64,000 nt of DNA, taken from Callipepla californica brunnescens (lineage: Eukaryota; Chordata; Aves; Galliformes; Odontophoridae). Of the stretch, positions 52,801 through 64,000 are shown in pieces. Where the stretch lies: contig JALIRH010000048.1 in assembly GCA_023055505.1 (NCBI GenBank), positions 3,186,166-3,250,165 on the forward strand, in the 5' to 3' direction. Within the stretch, counting starts at the first letter, position 1, and each line of letters begins with the position of its first letter. The notes under the pieces were generated by a model that was not told where the DNA came from, did not search any database, and was given only the letters and a program-made list of their open reading frames with translations. A program made the position numbers and the translations under genes.

Positions 52801-53427
52801 ACTTTACCCAATCACAAGTTTTTCAAAGCTTTTAGGAATTTAGTATCTGTGGGACACCTACCTTCCAAACTCATTAGGAAACTGGCAGCACAATTGCACA
52901 AGGCACAGGGAAATTATGTTAAGAAAACTAAGCTCTTTAAGTAGGAAAAGATAGTTGAGGTTGAGGCATTCTTGGTAAAACAACATCCTGCATCCTCAGG
53001 AACACTAAAGATGGACAGTGATGGCTATAGTTTTGTTTTTTTTTTTTCATTTACACAGAATAAATAGATGGGAAAGTCAGAGTTTGTCTGCAGGTATACC
53101 CACACAGCAGGAAAAGGAGCTTGTTCTTCCCATGTGCCTAACCTGCCAGAGCAGGTAAAAGCAATTGAGGCTGCATGCATTTGCTCAGCTCAGTACTGCA
53201 GTAAGCACAGTCGGCTTAGGGGGAAGCGAGTACCTGTCTAAATGAAAAGTGGGTGAAACAGGCTTTCATCTGCCTGTAGAATACCATGTAGACATACATT
53301 CCGTCTGTTCAGCAGCAAGGATTAGAATATGGGAGGAGCAGACAAAAGGCTGACTATAGGAATTGAAAATCCTGTCCTAAAAGCAGTTCTGAATAAGAAC
53401 TAAGTAAATGTAGTTAATTAGGACACC

Positions 53428-53974
53428 TGCCATGGTTTTATGATTTTCGTTATTGGTATTCCACACCATAACATCATGCAGTGTACTGCGAGTTAAAGAG
53501 TTAATGCTGTAGTTCCATGGATCACTGATAGTTCCAGGTATGCCTGTCTCAGAAGAGAAGTACATACCCCAGAGGACTATGCATTTCTCTTTTCCATTCA
53601 GAGGGAAAGATAAAACTGTTTGCATATCATGAGACATCCTCTCTTTTCCCTTTCTGCTCATCTGCAGTGTGTGCTCCCTAGCCGTATTGCCTTCAGCAAT
53701 AGAGTAGGGCCTTCAGTTTTCGGACACTCCCTCAGTTTATTGATTTATTAGCTATAATTCCAATTATATTGTATGATACTGTGTTTTGTGCATTTCGATA
53801 TCTCATTTAGTAAACTAACTCTCCTCCTCAGATCAGTGCCACTGTCTCGTTTTTAGGCCCATCTCCCTGCCCTTTCTCCTGTCCCCTTTTCCCTTTCCTG
53901 GGGTGTGTGGGTCTGTGGGTTCCCCACCCCATTCATCACAGAACGGGGCTGAACCAGCTCATAAACCATTGACA
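53428..53974 (+). mobile_element. Solo LTR, 547 bases, with 6-base target-site duplication
   Basis: Begins TGCCATGGTTTTATGATTTT and ends CATTGACA. It is flanked by GACACC at 53422-53427 and again at 53975-53980. No retroviral genes lie beside it, so it is a solo LTR left by recombination between two LTRs. It is the same family as the reverse copy at 55635-56213. It keeps only about seven CpG sites where the sister has over twenty, so it is the more decayed copy. Confidence 0.92.
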
Positions 53975-55280
53975 GACACCACAGCAAGGAATCAGTCGAC
54001 AGTTTCTGAGGACCTGAATCACTGGATCTGACTGTAAGGCCATCTTTATGTTGTTCAGTAGGATTCTGCACAAAAACATTTTCAGCCAGAAATCTTCAGC
54101 TTTCTAACAAATCTCTGATAAATAAATGTATTAAACTTCATCTAAAGAAAACAGAACAAAAAACCAAAACACAACAGGTCTTTTCTGTGATGGATATGGG
54201 ATGCCAGGTATGATCAGCAAGCTGTAAATACCTCCATGGCAACTGTGACGCTGAGGTATTGCTCTCTGACTGTATCACAGCAATGACCATCAATGCCTAA
54301 TTGTTAAAAAAAAACAACATGCTGTCATTAATTTTCTAGGAAAACGGAGTTTCAAGTTAGCATCCATCAGACCTCCTAATGAATGTCTGTGAATGATGTT
54401 ATCTGTTCAGGCCATCTAGTCTTCTGTCCCAGGCTTCCTTTCACATTTCTGGCTGTGGTTCTAAATTTACACACATGCAACGAATTAAAAATTCAAAAGT
54501 AGAAGATGCCAGTTAGATAAAAGAGCAAGCAAGTGATCTGGTGACAGAGTGGGTTGCAGGTGACCACGCTGTGACTACAGTTCTGTGTCTTGAAGAAGTG
54601 TGCATTACATTATCTTACTGGATTACCCTGAAGACAGGAGTGCTGTAAAGGAAAACTCTAGCTCACTCAGAAGACATGAAAATAGAGATTGGATTTCTGC
54701 CTGACAGCAGTTTGTGAACAGTTTTTTGTGAAATGAAAAGACAACGATACTTCTGTTATCACTGTCAGATTAAGTACTCATAGCAGGGAGAGGAAGTTCT
54801 CAAGAAAACACAGAACTGTTCTGTTCTAAGAAATAGAACTTACATGATTTCATGATGACAGGCAAATATTAAACATCTGAAACAGGCAGTCACAAGAACA
54901 GATGTAACAGTCCTCAGGTATGGTAAAAATGATACAGAAATGGCCACTTACATAGAGAGAAAATATATGTACTTTCCTGTGTTTCTTAGCTGGACCAGAG
55001 TAGGGAAAAACTATAGAAAATTGTAGATAAAATGAAGGCCTAAAGAAAACCACAGTGCATCACAGCATAGTTTTAGACAACTTATTCTGTTACAACACAG
55101 AGTGAGTGAGATGCAATGAACAGACACTAGCCATTTTCTAGATCTGCTGAAAATGCACCATGAAGACAACCGAGAGAGTAACCACCGGCTCACTGCAGTA
55201 TTGGAGATTCTGCAAATTCTGAAGCTAGATATTCTGTTTCCAGAATTTAGAAACATATTTCCTCCATCTGTGGGTATTAT

Positions 55281-55296
55281 TTTTTTTTTTTTATTT
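55281..55296. repeat. Poly-T run with nearby TTAA repeat
   Basis: T-rich run at about 55281-55306 and TTAATTAATTAATTAG at 55337-55352. Confidence 0.8.
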
Positions 55297-55634
55297 TTTA
55301 TTTTTTGCTCTAGATGGATTTATCCATCCAACCATTAATTAATTAATTAGTTTTTTTTTTTGAAAAGGGTAACTCAATATTCAGTCAAATCTTCATTTTC
55401 AAAATCAGTGATAGAAACACTCCCCCAGCCTCTTTTGAAATGACTATATGCACAATTTGCACCATCTCAAACAGAAATATCCTCCACCTTTCTTTTTCAT
55501 CTACTGAACTTAAACTTTAGAAGCACTGGTGTTCACAAAAACTGAAATCTGAAATCTTAAGCTTCTGAAGGAGTTATAAAGTTTATGCCCCCAGAAGTCG
55601 TGCTCTCTCTTCTAGGGATGGTGATCTATGTTTT

Positions 55635-56213
55635 TGTCAACGGTTTACCGGGCTGGATCGGCCCGGTTCCGTGACGATTGGTGCGGGGGACCCACGGACC
55701 CACGCCCCAGGAAAGGGCAAGGAAAAAGGGAAAAGGGGAAAAGGGAGATGGGCCTAGAAACAAAACAGCGGCAACGATCTGAGGAGGAAAGCTAATTTAC
55801 TAAATAAGATATCAGAAAGCAAAATAACAGAATATAATACAATATAATTGGAATTGAGGCTAATGAATCTAATAAAATGAGCAAGAGAGAGAGAGTGTCC
55901 GATAAACCGAAGGCCTTACGCTAACGCTGAAGGCGATATGGCAGCGAGCACCCACTGCTGAGACGATCCTGAAGGAAAGAGAATGTCCCGTGACCGCTGA
56001 GGGTTTTTATCTGTTCCCTCTGAGCGGAAAACACGTGAAAATACAAAGCATCGCAAAGTCCTCTGGGGAATGTAGTTCTTCTTCTCTTCTGAGACAGGTA
56101 TACCTGGAACCATCAATGATCCATGGGGCTGGAGTATTAGCTCTTTACCTCTTAATGCAATACATGATGTTATGATGTGGAATACCAGTACCAAAAATCA
56201 TAAAACCATGACA
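55635..56213 (-). mobile_element. Solo LTR, 579 bases, same family, reverse orientation
   Basis: On the - strand it begins TGTCATGGTTTTATGATTTT at 56213 and ends CCGTTGACA at 55635. A 5-base repeat GTTTT flanks it (55630-55634 and 56214-56218); a sixth base may have been lost to mutation. It is rich in CpG (over twenty sites) and keeps a purine-rich block near 55710-55760, so it looks younger than the copy 1.7 kb away. No gag, pol or env is attached. Confidence 0.9.
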
Positions 56214-59200
56214 GTTTTCCAGAGAACTGACGCTAACTGTCAACATCTGTCATCTCCCAGCACCCTAGCACACTCTGCAAGAGAACTATTTAAGATTGAT
56301 TTGAGGAATTTAATAATCCTGAACACCATAAAAGGAAGAAAGCATCAGAGTATCTAAAAAAAGTATCGTTGTATACCACCTATTACTGGGTATCCTGCAC
56401 GCCAGTGCTTCACTGCTACGAGGAACTGAAAGCCAGCCCAAAATCTTTTAAAGGTCTTTTAGTAGGGAGGAAAGTGAGAAGCTAATTTTACAAGCTTTTG
56501 GAAACCATTTATTAGCAGGGAAGAACTCAGCAATATCCCAGTTAACTGCACCGAACATTACACCTCTACCTTCATTGGAGGTTGTGATAAAAAAGTTTTG
56601 CATTTCTCACTACTCTATCTCTCAATCTATTGACCAAAAACCTGAGAGGAACTCTTCAGTGAATCATCCTACCTCAGTTACCCAAAACACCCGATCAATT
56701 GTTGACCAACTGTGAAAATGAGAATATTCATTCCGGGGTCAACCACATCCTTTATTTCACTAGAATAAAATAATTAATCTGAAATCATATTTTAACCACT
56801 TCTTTAGAGAAAGGTAAACTACCTTTAGTAGGGTTGTAAACAATATTTTAGAAGAGGTTCTTAAATATTCAGGAAAAGAAGTAGGCACGTGACACAGATC
56901 TGACAGAATGGCTCATTGCTGGCACGGATTGAAAGCAATTCTTCTGACTAAGAACTTCAAGTACAACCTATAGCAAACATAAAAATGTGTATCATCAAAC
57001 CTCATGGGTCTAAAAGTATTTAACTGTGTTCTTTCAGATGCGGGAGGATTTAAAATAATTTTCCTGAAGTTTGAAAATGTTCAGCATGCACATCTGTTAA
57101 CTGCAGGAAAAAGTCTTATTCAATGGAAGCTTGCAGGAAAGGTGTTAAATCTCAGTTTCTCCATAAATGAGAAATATTTTCCAGTCATTATGTCTCTTTT
57201 TTGACTTGGCATACATACAACTACTCCGCACTTTGATGTGCTCATTTTGGACTCTGAATGCTGTTGAGTAAGGCATGAAATAAGCCATTAAGAGGGGAAG
57301 AACTGTAACTTTTAGACCAGAGGGGAAAAAAAGCAGTGTATTTTTCAGTTCTGCCAAAACTTCACATCTTTGCATTTTGTCACGTGTTCTATCTCAAACT
57401 TAGCACTGCTCATATAAAAGGAGAAAATATTGAATAATTCTGAGGGAATTTTTCTACTATGCCATGTCTTTACAGGTCTTGCAGAATTACTTTACAGAAA
57501 AAAACCATGTCGAGGGTAGACACCACACAAATGATAAACCTCACAGCATCAAAAGGCAAACGGTTCAACAAATCTGCAAATCTAAAACAAACGTGGCTGG
57601 GAATGACATTAATCTTCAAGTTCTTAAAAAGACAATCAATCATCTATGAACTTGAGACTCTCAAAGTCAATTCACCCATGTATGGTCACTGATGTCATAC
57701 CAGTCTTGGAAATGGGAAAATAACCTTAATCTCTTGCAAGTTAGAGGGAGAAGACTCCAATGGAACTATACCAAAAAGTGAATTTGGGAAACAAAAGTTT
57801 TATTGCTGACTTGGATGAGAACAAAGTTAGAGAAAGGGTGAGAACTTCAGAAAACTCCATTCCTTGTGAACGCAGGTTAATAGCGTCTCAGAGAAGTTAG
57901 CACACAAAGAGAAAAGATTCTTTCAGTTTTAAAAAGCTTTTTCCAAGCCTCATCTTAGCTGGTGACCAGACTTCTGAGTACAGTCCTGTAGTTACACATG
58001 TGTAGCTGAGTTCCGTCAACACAGACAACATAACAAACTTGGAATGTCTGCCTATCAGGTTAATTATAAACTGCTGGTCTCAGCCAGTTATTTCCATAAC
58101 AGGTTCAAGGAGTATTACTGAGGTCTTAGTGGATTGCTTATCTTTCCCTAGGGTTCTGCAATCTTACCCTACTTACACTACTTTATGTGTAAGCCTCTTT
58201 GTTCATAGCATATCTTTCACTCTCCAGCCCAATGGACTTCATCTCTCTTTCCTTAGGAAAAAAAAAACAACTACAACAAACTACAAATACCCTAAGTCCA
58301 AACAATATTCTCTATTCGAGTAGCCTCTATCTACACATGTAGTTGGAGGAATACGGTCCTAAGTGTTTAACTGCTACTGATTTCTCATTTAAGTAGTAAC
58401 TGCTATAAAAATACATATAAGGTATCTTTCTACTTTTTAATTTGTCCAGATTACCTACCTTCAGAATCTGCCTCTTCCATGATAAAATCTCTTAATGAGC
58501 AGAAGAACAAAATGGGAGTAGAGAACAAATATATACTTTTTGCTGTAGGATGTATCACTTCTGTTAAAAAACACTGAAGCTGAACTTTTTTTTTTCACAG
58601 AGACACAATTTACAGCAGATAAGAGACAGAACTTATTTCAAATGGGGTAATACGGTATCACCAACTCTGGAGAAACAGGCCTGAGTGCAGTTTGTTCACA
58701 GTATGGGCAGAACGATCTTTGGTTCACGCTTCCCTAAGAGGTTCTATGTCCTGGAATCAAAATGCATCCTCACAAATACAGCCTCTGAAATCAGAAGTTT
58801 ATTCGTGCTGTCTGCACAGACTGTATTTTTTTCTTTGAAAACTGTGAAACCACTATGTAATGTTTAATTAGTAGGGTTGCAGAGGGAGACCGACAAGATT
58901 TAAGAACTATGCCACTCTCTTCCTGCTAATGACAGCAGAGAAATAGTCCTAGTGCAAGGATCATTGTTATCATAATGCTCCACAGCTGGAAGTGGCAGTA
59001 GAAAAAATAAATAAATTCAGAAACCATTACTAGAAACTTATCTTTTCTTCCACTGCAAACATAGTAGAGGTGATGTTTCTTTTTGGTTTTTTTTTGACTT
59101 CCTTTTCCTGACTAAAAATCAAACCAAACAGAACTGTCTGAAAGAATGGAGGGACATGTGCTATTGGAAATCTAAAAGGGACAATGGCCTTCCATTAAAA

Positions 59201-59990
59201 AAAAGAATTTCTAAGAGGAGTCAGTGAGATTGGACAGACAAAGCAAAACATCATAAGGACAGACCCATGTTTCAGTACTTCCTTGAAACAACAAAATGCC
59301 AGAAGTGACCGAGCAAAGGGCTGACAGCCCATGCTTCACTGAACCACACCTGAAACAATCAAAGGGAAAGCAACTACCAAAGGTAGAGAGATCTGGAGGC
59401 AGATAGAAAAATAAAAACATCACAATATGCATTCAGAATTTTTGATAAATAAACAGTTTGTTTGTTTGAGCATGTACAAGGTACAGTGTCTACTCTGCTG
59501 GCCATGCCATACATGGGCAAGGACTCCAGCAGGGAGAAAAGGTGTACTCCTTCCCCTGGGCCTTTTTAAAGGCTTGTAATAGGTGCAGAGCAGCAACAAG
59601 GCTCTTAGAGAGCACTGCATAGCTTCCAAGCACCAAGCTGCTTGATGTACTAATAGACCACGCATGATATTCTTAGCAAAGCATCCAGGAGAGCAGAACC
59701 CTTACTCCCATCCTTTTCACATTCACGAAGAAGAACAAAACATCAAGTCCCAAGTAATACAACTAGAACATCTGAATAATAGTATCCAATCACAATTCCT
59801 TTTTCTAACCTTACTATTGTATTTACACTTACACCTTCTCTTTCATCTCCCAGGCTACCTCTCACTTCTTCCCAACAGCAGCAGTGACACTTGTATGCAG
59901 TCTAGTCTAAACTGACAGCTTTTGTGTTTTGGCACTTCTACTTCTGAACTGCTCTAAAAGGATTGCTCAGTTCTGCATAAAATGTGCTTA

Positions 59991-62656
<2,666 letters not shown>

Positions 62657-62770
62657 CCTTCCTCGCCAACAAATGTGATGTAAAGTTTGTTTCGCTGGAG
62701 CTCCTTGCGTGAATATGCCATCACCTGGTTGAAGGTGCCTTCCAGCAAGTGGTCACGTCGTATAATTAAC
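62657..62770 (-). CDS. HECW1: HECW1 exon at the start of the HECT domain (first in the window)
   Basis: Encodes [20 protein letters not shown] followed by [27 protein letters not shown] is the entry signature of HECW-type HECT domains. The acceptor TTTGCAG precedes 62770; the leading G completes a Lys codon. The donor GTAGGG starts at 62656. One Ile (LYITF) replaces the Val seen in mammals. Confidence 0.96.
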
Positions 62771-64000
62771 CTGCAAACGGAGGCAGAAACAGAGAGACAA
62801 TGATTGAATCTTGTGCGAGTCTGTAAGCCTGAAGGTAAAGAGTAGCTGGTAAAGAAAGAGATTCAATCCCAGAGAAGCTAAACCAAGTTGTGCCCACTGT
62901 TGTAGATCTACCTGACTAGTATGGGTTTTCAAGAGTTCTTTCATTAGGCCTTCCGTGTGCTTCAAATGCAAATTCCTTCACAAAACTCCTTGATGAGGTT
63001 CCAAGTGTTGCTCTGCTGCTAACACCCTCTGCTCTCTGCACCTCCTGCATACAAATTGGTGTGGTAGAGGGGTCTGTGAGTTACCTGCGTGCATGTGGCC
63101 ACAGCATTCTGGGATTGGCCCCAAACTCTTCCTGGATTTAATCCAGTGAATGTCTACGGAATTACTGTTTCTGTAGCAGGGTAAGCAAGGGGAATATCAC
63201 CCTTTGCTTATACAACACATCTTTCACTCCCTTGCCAGCTTCTGGAACAACTTAATGAATAGTGCTCGTAAATATCATCTGTGCAAGAAATCTTTCTTGA
63301 TCATGTAATGGACTTCTGAAGACAAACCCACTGAAATGTGTTTAATTCTGCCTGGGACTCTCTTAGCATTACACTGAAGGGGATAACTAATGGCTGGGAC
63401 TCCCCAGGTCTGTAAGAATATTTTGATGATGATGCTTGCCTGGAATAAATTGCTTAGTTTTAGGGATTTTTTTTTTCCCCCATAACAGATGTGATTCAGT
63501 AAAAAGTCAACCTGATGCATGAATTCAACCAGATGCCCAGGAAATACCTTAGAAACATAGAGTCTTTTAGCCAAGTAGGATGACTCGATCAAATACAAGT
63601 AGGTACAGAGTCTCAAGCTAACTACCAAGCTGTCTAGGATGCCAACTCCACAGCTACTAAGACAATGATCCCCAAAACATATAAAGAGAGGCAGAAATCT
63701 CTCTAGTTCAAATCCACTAGGGCCACCAACACAAAGAACTACCTGAAGTTGAAACCACATAGATGGGATGACTTCTGTAGGGTCATATTCTGGTCCTGAG
63801 TTATTAATAAGTAGATCCAAAGGATTTGGAGCTGCTTCATTATTATAGTGAAATAGCTGGTAACAATTTATAGTTCATTGCTAGGGACAACTGCCTGAAC
63901 AGATGATTTTCCTACTAGTGAATTATAAGAAGGAATATCAACACCCCTATTAAACAGGTTGGTGAGAGAATATAAATCTGTAAGACATAAATTTTTTTCA
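62771..64000 (-). other. HECW1: HECW1 intron, continuing past the window edge
   Basis: A 181-codon open frame on the - strand at 63820-63275 crosses this intron, but I see no HECW1 sequence or known domain in it. A poly-T run lies near 63470. The previous HECW1 exon is outside the window. Confidence 0.6.

Overview
The window looks like vertebrate nuclear DNA from a bird, most likely a galliform (chicken, turkey, quail or pheasant group). The evidence is several CR1 LINE copies with the typical bird CR1 3' end, endogenous retroviruses (ERVs) with alpharetrovirus-like gag and LTR signals, AT-rich intergenic DNA, and multi-exon genes with GT-AG introns. I could not fix the species. No tRNA, rRNA, CRISPR array or bacterial-style operon was seen.

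Left end (about 0.2-5.2 kb, + strand): three exons recognisable as PDE1C, a calmodulin-dependent cyclic-nucleotide phosphodiesterase. Two come from the catalytic domain and one from the lysine-rich C-terminal tail. The exons that should lie between them are absent from the 3.5 kb separating them, and direct splicing would give a stop at once. The locus therefore reads as a deleted or rearranged PDE1C fragment. Next to it, on the - strand, is a decayed ERV (about 5.54-8.02 kb) with dUTPase, RNase H, integrase C-terminal and env-like remnants, followed by a CR1 copy.

From 8.9 to 22.1 kb I see no gene. From 22.1 to 62.8 kb, on the - strand, lie the last eight coding exons of HECW1, a HECT-type E3 ubiquitin ligase. 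They form one in-frame stretch of 355 codons plus stop that covers the whole HECT domain, including the catalytic cysteine. All splice sites are intact and their phases agree, so this gene looks functional; its upstream exons lie beyond the right edge. PDE1C and HECW1 point toward each other.

The HECW1 introns carry the mobile DNA. CR1 copies lie at 23.6, 24.7-26.6, 31.1, 35.2-36.1, 45.4-46.2 and 47.8-48.3 kb. A composite ERV at 41.1-45.26 kb has an alpharetrovirus-like gag start that is still open, an inverted capsid fragment, an env-like region homologous to the 5.5-6.7 kb element in opposite orientation, and an alpharetrovirus-like LTR. Two solo LTRs of one family face each other at 53.4 and 55.6 kb, each with its own target-site duplication.

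The points of most interest are the gutted PDE1C beside HECW1, the mosaic ERV with an open gag start, and the inverted ERV pair that brackets seven of the eight HECW1 exons in the window.
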